Positions 21,073 to 32,894 of a DNA stretch of 64,000 nucleotides are shown one piece after another. The notes under the pieces are model-generated. The model was not told the origin of the DNA and searched no databases. It saw only the letters and a program-made list of their open reading frames with translations. Position numbers and translations under genes: made by a program. The DNA lies in assembly GCA_026545225.1 (NCBI GenBank), contig CM048850.1:27643797-27707796 (forward strand), in the 5' to 3' direction. Each line of letters begins with the position of its first letter. The first letter of the stretch is position 1. The DNA comes from Cornus controversa (lineage: Eukaryota > Streptophyta > Magnoliopsida > Cornales > Cornaceae).

Positions 21073-22069
21073 GGGCAAATTACACTTACCTCCCTTCTAG
21101 ATTGACTTTATAACACTTACCTCCCCTGTGTTTTGGCATGTAACACTTACTCCCCTCTAATTTGCACATTGGTAACAAATACCCCATTCTCTCAATCAAA
21201 CTAACAGTTATTGCTGATATTATCAAAATTTAATCTTAAAAGGACAATTATACCCCATCATGAGCCAAGCATACCCACTTTAGACCTTCAACCGTAGCAA
21301 CATCACCTCCAGCCGAGCCACTACCCACCTCCGTCTCCACCAAGCTTCACCACCTATACCATGACCACTCACCATTGAAACTACTGCCGAGAAGACCTAG
21401 CTCTGACCAAACTACTAGCCACTACCATCCCAATGCTGGAGCTGTCATTGAAGTTGAGATCCTCCACCTCCACTGTCACACTTAGAAAACCCATATCTCC
21501 ACTACCGTCATCACCTCGGCCAAACAGACCCAATGCCAATCAAACCCACCAAACCACCAACTCCACCACCATTATTCAAGCAACACCCAAATAGTTGTGT
21601 AGACCCCCTTCCCCCACCATGAGCCACCATTGTGAGTAGACCCACTTCAAACCTTCAACTGTAGCAACATCACCTCCAACCGAGCCACCACCCACCTTTG
21701 TCTTCACCATGCTTCACCACCTACGCCATCAACACTCACCATTGAAACCATTATCAAGAAGACCAAGCTCCAGCCAAACCATTAGCCACTACTATCCCAA
21801 TGTCGGAGCTGTCATTGAAGTCGAGAGCCACCAACTTTAGTCGCAACATTTTTAAGGGTATTATTGTCCTTTTAAGATTAAATTTTGATGACCTTAGCAA
21901 TAACCGTTAGTTTGATTGACAGAAAGGGGTATTTGTTAACAATGTGCAAACTAGAGGGGGGTAAGTGTTATTTGCCAAAACACAGGGGAGGTAAGTGTTA
22001 TAAAGTCAATCTAGAAGGGAGGTAAGTGTTATAAAGCCAATCTAGAAGTGAGGTAAGTGTAATTTGCCC
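21073..22069. mobile_element. Non-autonomous Mutator-like element (MULE) with long terminal inverted repeats
   Basis: The element begins GGGCAAATTACACTTACCTC and ends with the inverse, ggtaagtgtaatttgccc. It is flanked on both sides by the identical 9-bp ttttctttt (21,064-21,072 and 22,070-22,078), the target-duplication length of MULEs. The inverted repeats extend about 190 bp inward, and the right one carries an internal duplication of about 40 bp. No transposase is present. The interior (about 21,265-21,840) is relatively GC-rich and contains two diverged direct copies of a roughly 110-bp Pro/Thr/Ser-codon-like segment ('gtagcaacatcacctcca'). It resembles captured sequence, but I cannot identify a source. 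Confidence 0.9.
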
Positions 22070-22611
22070 TTTTCTTTTTTATGTTTCTTTAATGATGTAA
22101 TGCTAGTGGTCCATGACATGAAAATCACGTTCTTTTTTCCTTTCAATTTCTTTGTCGCTTGTAATCATTCTCATTTCCTTTTATTAGATTATCTCTCTAC
22201 GTCTTGTCATGACAAAGATCCACAAGATTTAATCATTTGTGTCTTTGTGTTTTAACTACTGTTATATAGTAAATGTTTTTTTTTTCAGTATTAAATGTTT
22301 TTAAAGGGATATGCAACGTTGCATTGTCTTTCCGTAAAATTATCAAAGAGTCATTTCATATTTAATTATGTATACTGTATTACTATGTTGAAAGATTTTT
22401 TAAAACTTAAGAATGTAATTATAGAAAAATTAAATTTATTTTACTTTGATTTTTTAAATGAACAAATATTTTGGAACAAGTCAAAAAGATAATGGACAAT
22501 TAATATGAAACGGAGAAATTACGTCAAAAGACGTTCAGGACTTTCATAGCAAATTTTTGATGTAAAACGTAATTTTTCCGTAATGTGAGTATAACTTATA
22601 AAGTGTAAGGT

Positions 22612-23059
22612 TAGATAAGGTTCGTTGTAAACCTCTTTCTCATCTCCAATACTCTATTTGGTAGGAATGAAAAAAATTAAATTGAAGGAGATACGAATGG
22701 ATGGACAAGACATTCTTAGGTTAGAGATAGTATCATTTCCTATTTTTGTTTGGTTGGAAGAAAAAGAATAAAATGAGATAATACTTTAGTGTATTGATTA
22801 GGAAAGAAGAGAATAGATTGTTAATATTGAGTTTATTTAATAATTACGAAAGATAATATTGTAATTTAAATTTCTATAACAACTTTTATTTCTTCCTCTC
22901 TTCCGTCCATATTTTGAGGGATAAAAATTTCTTCTTATCTTCCTTCTCATCAATCCTTTACCATTCCTTCCTTGTCGTCTTCCCTACTAAACGAAAACAA
23001 TTTGTTTCTTTTTTCCTATCTTCAATCTAACTCCTCTTCTTTCCTATCAAACACATCAT
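22612..23059. mobile_element. Possible MITE with 11-bp flanking direct repeats
   Basis: 'aagtgtaaggt' occurs exactly at 22,601-22,611 and again at 23,060-23,070. Between them are the mutually inverted segments 'tatttggtaggaatg' (about 22,650) and 'ttcctatcaaacac' (about 23,041). Composition is AT-rich, with no coding sequence. The class is uncertain. Confidence 0.4.
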
Positions 23060-23162
23060 AAGTGTAAGGTAGGACATGATATTTTACAGGTTGAAAAATT
23101 AAATTCTTTTGAAATTATTCTCAAATAATTTGCAATAAAGGAGTTGATATTGTAATAAGGGA

Positions 23163-23985
23163 GCTGATATTCGCACTCCAGAATAATACTAAGACGCTCC
23201 ACTTTTTCCTTTTTTAAAAATAAAATTACAAAAGAGTCCATAGAGTATACAATACTTACTTTTTATATATTTAATACCATAATTGACATTCTCTTCAACA
23301 TTTAAAAAGGTATGTGGTTAGTATAAAAAAGTATTTGAGTTTGAATCAAATTTTATATCAACGAATAAAACCTATCTCATCATAGAAAAAAATATTAAAT
23401 TGAAAGCAAAACAATCTCTACAATAAACCGTAATCTTTAATTGTTATTTTTTCTACTGAGATAATTCAATACAACATTAAATCAATCAAATCTTGTTTGG
23501 TGTGCACTCTGGAAACTTGAGTAAGGAGTAGATCTTTTGTTTTGGGGGGGTTTTTTTAGAATTTGAAAGCGAGAACTCCGTTCTTTATCTTTACTCAGTG
23601 TATATATATAAATTTGTGAATGCCGAGAATCAAAACGTGCAACGAAAAATTCTTGCTCATCCGTAGAGTAGGAAATTGTAGTGTTAAGGGAGGAAGTAGA
23701 GAGGCGTCTTGATGAAGATTTGCTTCAAGGAGTTATCATTGTTGTTTAGAGAAAATTTGATATTTGATTTATAATATTTCTCTTTCTTGTCGTGAATAAA
23801 AAAAAATTAATACATTAAAATTAAAGAACGCAAGAGAACACAATGAATTAGAATTGTAGAATCCTGACTTTAATAGTGAAGGACAATTATGATATAAAAA
23901 ATAGATGAACCAAATTTACTTTGATTTAGGGACTCTTTTGTAATTTTATTTTAACTTAAAAAGAGAGTGTAGCGCAAATATCAAC
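23163..23985. mobile_element. Foldback/MITE-like element, copy A (823 bp)
   Basis: The left end GCTGATATTCGCACT and the right end read in reverse (GTTGATATTTGCGCT) form an inverted repeat. It is extended by a second inverted pair, 'aaaattacaaaagagtcc' near 23,222 and its inverse near 23,931. A related copy lies at about 32,745-38,640, where it is split by the copia element. There is no coding capacity. It is probably a DNA-transposon derivative of MULE type, but no clear target duplication is seen. Confidence 0.65.
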
Positions 23986-23999
23986 AGCCTTGCAATGAT

Positions 24000-25215
24000 T
24001 ATCTGATTCATATAAAATGAAAGACTTATATATGCTTCGAAACAAATTATGTAGTATTCTAAAAGACTCGATACCTTTTTGTTTGGGTAAGTTAAAAGAT
24101 CCAATACCTACCGTCATTATCTACCAAATTTTTTAGATTTTTTCTGCAGAAAAAACCAATAACCAACTAAACATTGCCACTAACAACTTAGCTTTTGAAT
24201 TATTAATAGCATCTACAGGTGGAACCTTTTCCTTTTCAATCTTTAATGATGTCTTGTTTAAGCTTTTGAATTGTTAATTCATTCGTTTCTTTTCTTTTCT
24301 TTTCTTTTCTTTTTTTCTTTTTCTCCTCTTTAGACTCCTAATCATTCTCCTTTACTTTTACCTTTTAGTAATCCTTATCTCTTAAATCTTAATTCAAATT
24401 AGATGAAACAGATAGATCAACCTCAGTGATGGTGCACAATATGAAAGAATGAAAAAAAAAGAGAACGTATGTGCCAACTCCATTTTTACAAATATTTCTT
24501 CGAAGGACCCCTTAAAAGTAAAACAATATTTTTTATTCACCCCAAAAAAACTCTATTTTTATAGAATAATATATGATAATGAAACAGATGGGTCTGAAAT
24601 TACTGAATCAAGATTTGAAACAAGCCAGTTTTTTTTTTATTATTATTATTAATTTTTTTATGGGACACGATTTTCACACTTTCATTTTCTACCTTTACAC
24701 TCTTATCTTTAAAGAAATGACAATTCTAACATTAACTTCGTAAGTGAATGATTATTTTTTATCAAATTACACAACTACCCTTTCTAATATCCTCTCTCCG
24801 ACTCTAACATTTAATGTTTTCAATCTCTTTTGAAAGGATCCAAAATAATAAATAAAAAAATTACCCAAAAAAAAATTAAAAAAATAATAAATAAAAAAAT
24901 TACCCAAAAGAAAATTCAAAAAATAGTTCTCTTTATCGTTTGACACGACCCAAAAAAAGTTATCTAAATTAAATAAATTATCTCTTTTGACATGACCCAA
25001 AAAAGTACTAAAAATTTGTTAGCTTTATAAAATAAATTATCTCTTTTGATATAAACCGAATAGAAAAACTATCCAAAAAAAGTCATTTCTATCTTATCAT
25101 ACGCTATGCAAAAAAAATAAAAGGCTATTGAATATATTCTTTGTTGTTAGGATGAAAAAAAATATTATCTCTGTTGAATAAGAAATTTGGAAATACAAAT
25201 GCTCTTGCTAATTGA
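24000..25215. other. No gene recognised; AT-rich sequence with simple repeats
   Basis: This stretch holds a (ttttc)n tract at about 24,284-24,330, long A and T runs, and a small direct duplication of an 'aaataataaataaaaaaatta' type at 24,844-24,905. Reading frames here are composition-driven. Confidence 0.5.
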
Positions 25216-25224
25216 TTAACTTTT

Positions 25225-25440
25225 TAGCAAATAACTCGGGATACTTCAAGCGAACTTCTTGTTCCCGCTCTCACGTAGCCTCTTCGCCTCCGTGGTGTCT
25301 CCAAAGCACTCTGACCAACGAAATGATCTTGCCTCGAAGGACTTTCTCTCTAGAATCCCTGATCTCTATCGGTCCCTCCTCATATGATACGTCTTCACCC
25401 ACCTCAAGATTCGTCCAGTCAAGTACATGCGAAGGATCCG
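25225..25440 (-). mobile_element. Ty3/gypsy pol 3'-end fragment (fossil)
   Basis: Read on the minus strand the segment gives the C-terminal end of a gypsy integrase/polyprotein. It has PIEIRDSREKVLRGKIIS, VLWRHHGGEEAT and EVRLKYPELF, the usual end of Tekay/Del-like chromoviruses. It is a short broken fragment with no LTR identified beside it. Confidence 0.7.
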
Positions 25441-25863
25441 GTTCATATTTCCTCAGCTATGGTTATATTATGTGTATTAGTGTATGTATTATTATTACCT
25501 TAATAATCTATCCTACTTGTTTCATTCTCTCACTCAGGATAAGAACTTTGAAGTTAAATATATGGGCAATACTTATCTGTTCATTGGTGAGTAATAATTT
25601 TTTCCTCATCAGACACAATAATAGAATGACATGTATTTATTTTAAATTTAAAATAAGATAATGTTTGTCTCAGACTATATTAGGAGTTCCTTCTTCAAGA
25701 TCATACGGCCCAATGAAATATTGACACGTCTCAAACAAATATTAAAAAAATAAAAGTATAAATTAATTTTAAATGATGAACTCGATTTCAAGAAGTTCTC
25801 TCTCTTTCCCCAACTAATCTTCATGTCTATTTCCATCTCTCATATATATGCACACATATATAA

Positions 25864-25867
<4 letters not shown>

Positions 25868-25903
<36 letters not shown>

Positions 25904-25925
25904 CACCAAATTTACATTTCCATCC

Positions 25926-25978
<53 letters not shown>
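25868..25978. repeat. Two (TA)n microsatellite tracts
   Basis: Alternating ta runs lie at about 25,868-25,900 and 25,928-25,978, separated by a short unique segment containing 'ccatccctcatat', which also precedes the first run. Translated Ile-Tyr repeats here are an artefact. Confidence 0.9.
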
Positions 25979-25980
<2 letters not shown>

Positions 25981-26311
25981 CAATCCCAGTCAAGTCTAGT
26001 CCAATCCAATGGCAACAATACATACTTTGTTCTGTCCTTCGTTTGTCGTTTCTAATCATTGTCATGTAAATATTAGTCACTTACTAGAAAAATTAGAATT
26101 AAAATTGTGAATTTTTACTTTAATTTTTTTGCAAAAGAAAACTGTTGGACATCTTTTCCTACTTTTAGAGGTTCACGTCTATAAGTGATAGGTGCTCTGA
26201 TTTCCTCTGTAAAGCTTAAAAAGGACCTTGGTTTGTGAAGCCGGAGTTGAGTCACTATCTTGGAAAAAATGTTAGACCAATTCTTCTTCGTCAAAAGCCA
26301 ATGAAAATTCA

Positions 26312-26429
26312 ATGGTACGTTTGGGTCTCATGCACGTATATTGTAGACCCCTAAATTTTGTGATGTTCTAATGGTACGTTTGGGTCTCATGCACGTATAT
26401 TGTAGACCCCTAAATTTTGTGATGTTCTA
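26312..26429. repeat. Two-copy 59-bp tandem duplication
   Basis: A 59-bp unit starting 'atggtacgtttgggtctc' occurs at 26,312 and again, essentially identical, at 26,371. It includes 'tgtagacccctaaattttg', a motif seen at the start of some plant LTRs, but no LTR structure was established. Confidence 0.85.
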
Positions 26430-27590
26430 ATCATCGTACGATTGATCAAATAAGTCAAACACTCTTAATCAATTAAATTCTATGATTCTGAGTTCCGTCA
26501 ACGGACACGTGTCAAAATCTTGAAGGTTCAAGCCTTTAAAAAAAAGTGTAATTATTCAAATTTAAATTTGAATTTATTTTCATATAAAATGAGGCAAAAT
26601 CTCTTTATTTATAAAAATTGGCACAATTAAACGCGAGAAGTTATTTCGATCCAATGAACCCAATTTGTAAGATCACAATGACGATTCAATCCCATTGAAG
26701 GATAAGCGGAGTAGAGTTGACCCAACAGAAGTTGAAAACAATGAAGATTGGATTTGCTCTGCTCCCAAGTGAGGCAACAAATTTGTTTGTTTTCCAAGTT
26801 GAAAATGATGAATATTGGCCTCCCTTTACAGCTTTAAGGGTTCAAGTGTGAGATTTGATGTGATTTCTTTTCTGAGTGTTTCCATGGGAGGAGTCGGTTG
26901 AGTATACTTTGTTGCTTGCGATTTTATCTTTCTTATTATTAAGTGTGCATTGTTCCGGTGAGACTTTCCAGATATTTTTGTTCTGGTGAGTCCTATAGTA
27001 CTGTTGTTAGTCCTATAGTACCCTAGGTGGTCGATTTATGGCAGACCTGTATTTCTAATGGTGCTAAGACGAATGATGATATTTGCATCAAGATTGAGAT
27101 TGGAAATGTGGAGACGATTTGGGAAATGGCTCAAAATGGTACTGGATTTGGGAAGATATAGATTAGTATTTAAAAGGATGATGACAACTTTGAGGAACTC
27201 ATTTATTAGCCTTTCTCTGAGGGGCTTGTGGTGGAACATAAGGAATTGAAGTTGAAATGATGAAATTGAGAGTAAAGGCATTTGAGAACTTGCTAATGGA
27301 GTTATGACTATGGTCAGAGTTTTCAACGTAGTGGTCTCTCGTGGTGGTTGAAGAGAGAGGTATAAGGGCAAAGTTGTCAATTCAATTAATAGAAGAAAAA
27401 AGTGGAGCGCAAGAAGCTAAATTTGAAGCGCCAATAACACTACTTTTTTTTTCTTTCTTCTTTTTCATTCATTAGTTGTTTTTATATTATTTTATCGAAT
27501 ATTGTCATTGTAGATATATTGTATAAAACTGAATCAAAGAGTTTTTTTTATTATTATTTTGGGTAAGGAGAGAGAAATTAAAGGCATGAG
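26430..27590. other. No gene recognised
   Basis: Overlapping short frames on both strands near 27,036-27,380 share the same bases and show no domain. I treat the stretch as non-coding intergenic sequence. Confidence 0.5.
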
Positions 27591-29312
27591 TAGGGGTGCC
27601 AAAATTCGACACGACTCGCCAATACAACTCGAACACAACACAAAGTTAGCGTTTTGTGTTTTGGAGTTCAACCCGTTTAACCCGATTAAACTCATTTAAT
27701 TAATTGTGTCAGGTGGCCTCGTAACTTGTTTTAACTCAATTACTATGAACATTTCTATTATTTTAATATGAATATTGTTTTTGGCCATTTTTTGTAATTT
27801 TATTGTCCCAATTATTTCTTTTCATGAATTTAGTAATTTATGATCTCAATTTTTTCAGTATATTTACATTTTAATAAACGGATTACATGACCAATTTAAG
27901 TTTGTGGGTATTGATTACCAAGCACAGGTCATGTGTTCCTATTTGGCATTGTTTAATATTACTTTGACTTTTCGAAAAGGGAAGTAGATCCATCTGTTCC
28001 AAAACAAGGAGCTCGAGGGCCCACTAAGGGAGGAACCTCGAGATATACAAAATAAGGTGCTTGAGGGCCCATTAAGGAAGGGACCTCGAGATGTGTATCG
28101 GGATATGCAATGAGATGCTCATTCCAATGGATAAACATTACGAAAGTCCTTTCTACGGATTAATCTCCCGTGGTGGGGAACTCCTCTCTATAGATAAGCC
28201 TCAATTTGTATGGAGATCCTTTATATGGATTAATCTCCCATGACGAGGAGCTCCTCTTTACGGATAAACCTCGATCTGTGATGAACTCCTATTTACGGAT
28301 AAAACATCACGGAGGTCCTCTCTACAGATTAACCTCATTTGGAGAAAAATTCCTCCCTACGGATAAATCTCAAACCAATTGTTTTCTCTTCAAGGATAAA
28401 CCTTGGATGGTGATGAGTTCCTCTCTATAGATAAAATATCGTGGAGGTCCTCTCTACAGATCAACCTCCTGGCGTGGAGTTCCTCTTTACAGATAAATCT
28501 TGCGGCAATCCAAGGTCCCACGAGGGTAAAACTTCGGATCATTGTCATATAGGAACCAAGGGACTGAGTTCTATGATTGGAGTCCAAGGAATGCTGAATT
28601 AACAGTAGGCCGCATCTCTACCTAGGATGGGGTCCATTACTATTGATTGGCTTGTCACAAAGGAAGAAAGAGCACTTATGTGAGATGAGTGAAATTTTCT
28701 TTGAACCGACTATCATGCCCATTTTTCTTTCATAAAATAGTATCCGATATTTTTTTGGTCCCATACTTTACGATCAAAAAGGATAATATGTGTCAAGGGG
28801 TCTGCGCTCACATCTCTGAATACTATAAACAATAAGCTTTGTCTCGAAACCTTCGCCCTTCTTAATTGAGAAACATTTTTTAGTATAAATAAAGGAAGAA
28901 CAATAAAAAAAGGGATCGAAAAAAACTAAGATAAAAAGAAACTAGAATCGAGACTCATAATTTGAATGTAATTTATTTTTCCTACAGTTTAAGATTTGTT
29001 AAATTAAAATTCTCTGCATTATTCTCAGAGTTCAAATATACCATTGAACCCCTCTATGACAGCTTGGACTCCCACCTAAATCCTTCTTCTCTGGTGATCA
29101 TCATCATGAAAAATTTGACGAATTTACTACAACAAAGTTAAACGAGTTAAACAGGTCAACTCATTTAACCTGTTTAATAAATGGGTCGTGTTAATGTCGA
29201 GAGTCTCTGACACAATCATTAAACAAGTCAGGTTCAGGTTGATATATTTAGCAGAATACTCATAGATTGACACGATACGATTATGATCCGTCAACACGAA
29301 TTACCACCCCTA
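27591..29312. mobile_element. Non-autonomous hAT element (1.72 kb)
   Basis: The element begins TAGGGGTGCCAAAATTCG and ends cgaattaccacccctA, a typical hAT terminal inverted repeat. Flanks are ggcatgag (27,583-27,590) and aacatgag (29,313-29,320), 8 bp with two mismatches. The diverged paralogous sequence at 15,270-15,320 lacks the element at the equivalent point. No transposase is found. The interior contains a degenerate satellite-like stretch at 28,130-28,520 and a 379-bp segment (28,640-29,018) that recurs as filler in the gene fragment at 30.6 kb. Confidence 0.75.
27995..28520. repeat. Degenerate short tandem repeats inside the hAT element
   Basis: Variants of 'gaactcctctctacggataa' and 'ggtcctctctacagattaa' alternate about ten times with irregular spacing. 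They are preceded by two copies of a 'gagggcccattaaggaaggg' type motif. The pattern is that of an old minisatellite. Confidence 0.65.
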
Positions 29313-30181
29313 AACATGAGGTCTACACATTGGGCTTTCTTTTTCTCTATACAAATATTTTTTTTCTCTCGAAAACATTTAATTAGTAAGACTGACCAAT
29401 TGGTTAGTAAGACTAAACAATTAATGGAAACTTAAGATAAATTGGCCTCAAATATCTCCAAATTTTTGAAAAGATAAAACAAAGGAGTACAAATCTCTTA
29501 TTTTTATTCTTTTTGAGTATAATTAATAATAGCAGTGAAACATGAGCTCAAGCTTGAATATGAGCTTTATTTCATTTCTAGATTTTATATCTATTGTCAA
29601 AACAATGATAAATTTGAAAAATTATGGGAAAGAATGATAAATTTTAAAAATAGAAAAGTAGCTAGATTAGATGAAATGGGGTTCAACCGTTCAATCCTCA
29701 ATGGTAGTCTGATGTTTAATTATCTTATATTGGACTTAAGTTTATATATATCTATATATTGGACTTGATTAATGACTTTATGGAAGTAATGTAATTGCCT
29801 ACATGTATGGATTAGCCTTGAACATTTGACAACTATATATGCTTGTATTGTGATCATGCTTATTCAAATATTGTTGTTATTCCATATAATCAACTATTAT
29901 TAATTGTCACATCCAAAGAATCTTCGGTTTCTTCATCTAAATAGCCATTAAAGACAACAATGATACTAGCTAGAATCCATGAAAATCTTTGATTTAAACC
30001 CCTTCCTGGAGGATTATTAAACACTATCACCATTAACAAAGCAAATGAGGATAGAAGCCAAAAACCGAACTATTGGAAATCTCACCACACTTCCTGATAA
30101 ATTAGAAGAATGCCCACTGGTCATTTGGTGCCCTCTTTATATTACACCATTTTGAAGACAAGAATTTCCTGAGAGGCTCCA
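29313..30181. other. No gene recognised; 5' flank of the dioxygenase-like exon
   Basis: The stretch 29,313-29,540 is a diverged copy of 15,300-15,490. A TATA-like 'ctttatatta' at about 30,135-30,144 lies some 40 bp before the ATG of the dioxygenase-like exon and could be a relic promoter. Confidence 0.4.
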
Positions 30182-31130
30182 ATGGCACTACAAATCGAAG
30201 AACAATTTCTCGATTCACTGTCCTCAGTGGAACACAAATTATGCATCAAAAATTTCATATGGAGCAAGGAAGAATGGCCTGAAATAAGTCACAAAGACTT
30301 CACGGATGGAGATAATGACATCCCAGTTATAAGTCTAAGGGGAATTTTGGATGACAAGAAAGGGGAAGAGTATGCCGAGGTGTGCCAAGCTATGGTTGCT
30401 CCTAGTGAAAAATGGGTATTCTTTAAACTGGTGGATCATGCGATTACATAAACTCTTCGATCTTCCTATGGAGCAGAAGCTGAACGGTGCTAGATCAGCA
30501 AGCTTACCGTTGGGCTACTCTGCCACTAATCCTGATTATGGACACAACTTGCCTTGGGCAGAAATCTCACAACTTGCTATTGATTGGCTTGTCACAAAGG
30601 AAGAAAGAGCACTTATGTGAGATGAGTGAAATTTTCTTTGAACCGACTATCATGCCCATTTTTATTTCATAAAATAGTATGCGATATTTTGTTGGTCCCA
30701 TACTTTACGATCAAAAAGAATAATATATGTCAAGGGGTCTGCGCTCACATCTCTGAATACTATAAACAATAAGCTTTGTCTCGAAATCTTCGTCCTTCTA
30801 AATTGAGAAACATTTTTTAGTATAAATAAAGGAAGAAACAATAAAAAAAAGGGATCGAAAAAAACCAAGATAAAAAGAAACTAGAATCGAGACTCATAAT
30901 TTGAATGTAATTTATTTTTCATACAGTTTAAGATTTGTTAAATCAAAATTCTCTGCACAGAAGCTGAACGGTGCTAGATCAGCAAGGTTACCGTTGGGCT
31001 ACTCTGCCACTAATCCTGATTATGGACACAACTTGCCTTGGGCAGAAATCTTACAACTACTTCAGTCACCTCAACAGGTTTTGGCATTTGCAAGATTGGT
31101 GTTTGGTGATCAACAATATCAACCATTTAG
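30182..31130 (+). pseudogene. Gibberellin 2-oxidase-like (2-oxoglutarate/Fe(II) dioxygenase) first exon, disrupted
   Basis: The exon begins with ATG at 30,182 and encodes the N-terminal dioxygenase domain: KEEWPEIS, DIPVISLRGI, YAEVCQAMVA, EKWVFFKLVDHA, then (in another frame from about 30,450) KLFDLPMEQKLNGARS, LPLGYSATNPDYG and LPWAEI. These match C20-type gibberellin 2-oxidase / GA-oxidase-like proteins, which inactivate gibberellins. There is a frameshift with loss of several residues between the VDH and KLFDLP parts. At 30,575 the exon is interrupted by a 383-bp filler, after which 101 bp of exon (30,474-30,574) are repeated at 30,958-31,058. The exon then continues with LLQSPQQVLAFARLVFGD to a good splice donor (ag|gtaaat at 31,130/31,131). 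The catalytic HxD...H domain is not in the window. Confidence 0.85.
30575..30957 (+). other. 383-bp filler in the dioxygenase exon, copy of 28,640-29,018
   Basis: The insert is about 95% identical by eye to a segment inside the hAT element 1.94 kb upstream, in the same orientation. Both copies run from 'ctattgattggcttgtcac' to 'aaaattctctgca'. It has no terminal inverted repeats and is bordered by the 101-bp exon duplication, not by a short target duplication. It may be an unclassified repeat or templated repair filler. Confidence 0.75.
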
Positions 31131-32740
31131 GTAAATAATCCTTTTTTCCAAATTACAAAATTTAAACATTATGACAATGTTAATATTCATATCCTACATA
31201 AGTGAGTTTTGATGTTATGTTGGTTTTTGAAAATTTAAACATAAGTGAAAATTTAAACATTATATTATATATATATAATGTTCTCTAGTGGGAAGTGACA
31301 CGGTCACATCCTTTGATTACATTTGTTAAACTGAGAAGTGAGACCTACATAAGTGAGCTTTGATGTTATGTTGGTTTTTGAAATAAATGGAACTTTGATA
31401 ATGTATTTCACTTTTCACCTTTTACACACATAGTATAAACACAAGATATTATCCTGCGTTATTCCCACTGATACAGAGAATTTTTTTTTTTTTTTTTTTG
31501 GGAAGTTAACTGATGCAGAGTGCTTGGAGATCAAATATTTGTCATGATTTACAGAAATTAACTTTTCTCATACTTAAACTCATTTCATAATTGTTAGTTA
31601 AAACATTACACATAATAAATTTGAATTAAATCGAAGGTGAAAATAAGATTGACAAACTTGGTGAGGGGGGTTTTGAAAACCAAATGTATATATAAATGAA
31701 TCATATTTTAACAAGTTCATGGGGGTTTTTTTTAGAATGATGAAATAAGGGTTGAAATGATTTATGTGAGAATACTTTGGGGTTCTAGAAAAAGGGACGA
31801 AATCAAATAATCAAAATAATGTTTTTAGAAGTTTGGGTATTTGGGAGGAAAATGAAAAAATAAGGTCTCAATCAACTAACCAAAATAATGTTTTAAGAAG
31901 TTTTGGGTATTTTGGAGAAAAATGAAAAAACAAAGGTCTAAAATGACATTTTCAATAGCCTTTTAGCATTTGTAGTAGAAATAGAACCTCTTGAGATTCC
32001 AAGTTTTCAAAATAACAATTTTTGAAAAATGAATTTGAAATTAAGTTGACCAGAGAGGGTTTGAAACAACTTGGACAAAATTAAGTTTAGAATGACATTT
32101 TGATTAATTTGAGAATTTATTTTGAAAAAGTTCTACAGTGAGAATTTGTCCTCACCTATATATATATATATATTCGACTTTTAAATCTTTTATTTTAGTA
32201 ATTGACAAATTCTAATACAATATTATAATAATTACACTCAATGAGAACATAAGACATAAGCTTCATAAATAAAATATAATGTGAAAATATTTAGAAAAAC
32301 AACTTTCAAATGTTTTTTCTGACTACTCGGAATTGGCTATAATAATAATATAATGATACATACATATAAATATATGTATAAAATAAAATATGTATGTATA
32401 TAATAATACATACATATATGTTTTTTCTTCTCTGGTTCATTTTTTTCCTTGCCTGCATGATTAGAATATCCGAAAGAAAATAAAAATTTTGGTGGCCAAC
32501 TATAATCCTTTTGTCTTTATTGTTGCTGGTTGACTAGCGATTAATAGTGATTCAAACTATTCTTAAAGACATGTCAACTAATGGTAAACAATAAACTAAT
32601 CATTCAACGTAAATATATATATAATTTGTTGATTTTTAATAAAATTGACATCCCTTCTGCTATCAATTGTTATTTCTTTCTCCATAGACTCGATCATTCT
32701 TCAAGGGCAAAAAAAAAGTCATCCCAGCCTGAAATAAATA
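31131..32740. other. Intron or intergenic remnant; no gene recognised
   Basis: AT-rich sequence follows the dioxygenase exon donor. It contains a direct duplication about 148 bp apart ('gatgttatgttggtttttg' at about 31,210 and 31,358) and a 73-bp diverged pair at about 31,810 and 31,880. There is a poly-T run at 31,481-31,499 and a palindromic stretch at 32,338-32,421 built on 'atacatacatat'. No second dioxygenase exon was found. Confidence 0.5.
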
Positions 32741-32894
32741 ATCGAAAAGTAATACTTTTTTTGAAAAAAATAAAATTACAAAACAGTCTCTACATTACAC
32801 AATTTTTGTTATTATGTAATAATAAATCCGTTCTACCTAATGATATGATATTATCTGTGATTTTGTTCTTGAATTTTATCTCAAAAGACCCATT

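Noticed and set aside
25212-25661. Plus-strand frame of 149 codons
   Set aside because: The first half is the reverse complement of a gypsy pol end. The second half is hydrophobic AT-rich sequence without a domain.
25814-26080. Frames coding for long Ile-Tyr runs
   Set aside because: They are translations of (TA)n microsatellites.
27036-27380. Protein-coding gene on either strand
   Set aside because: Frames on opposite strands overlap fully, show no domain and have no splice or promoter context.
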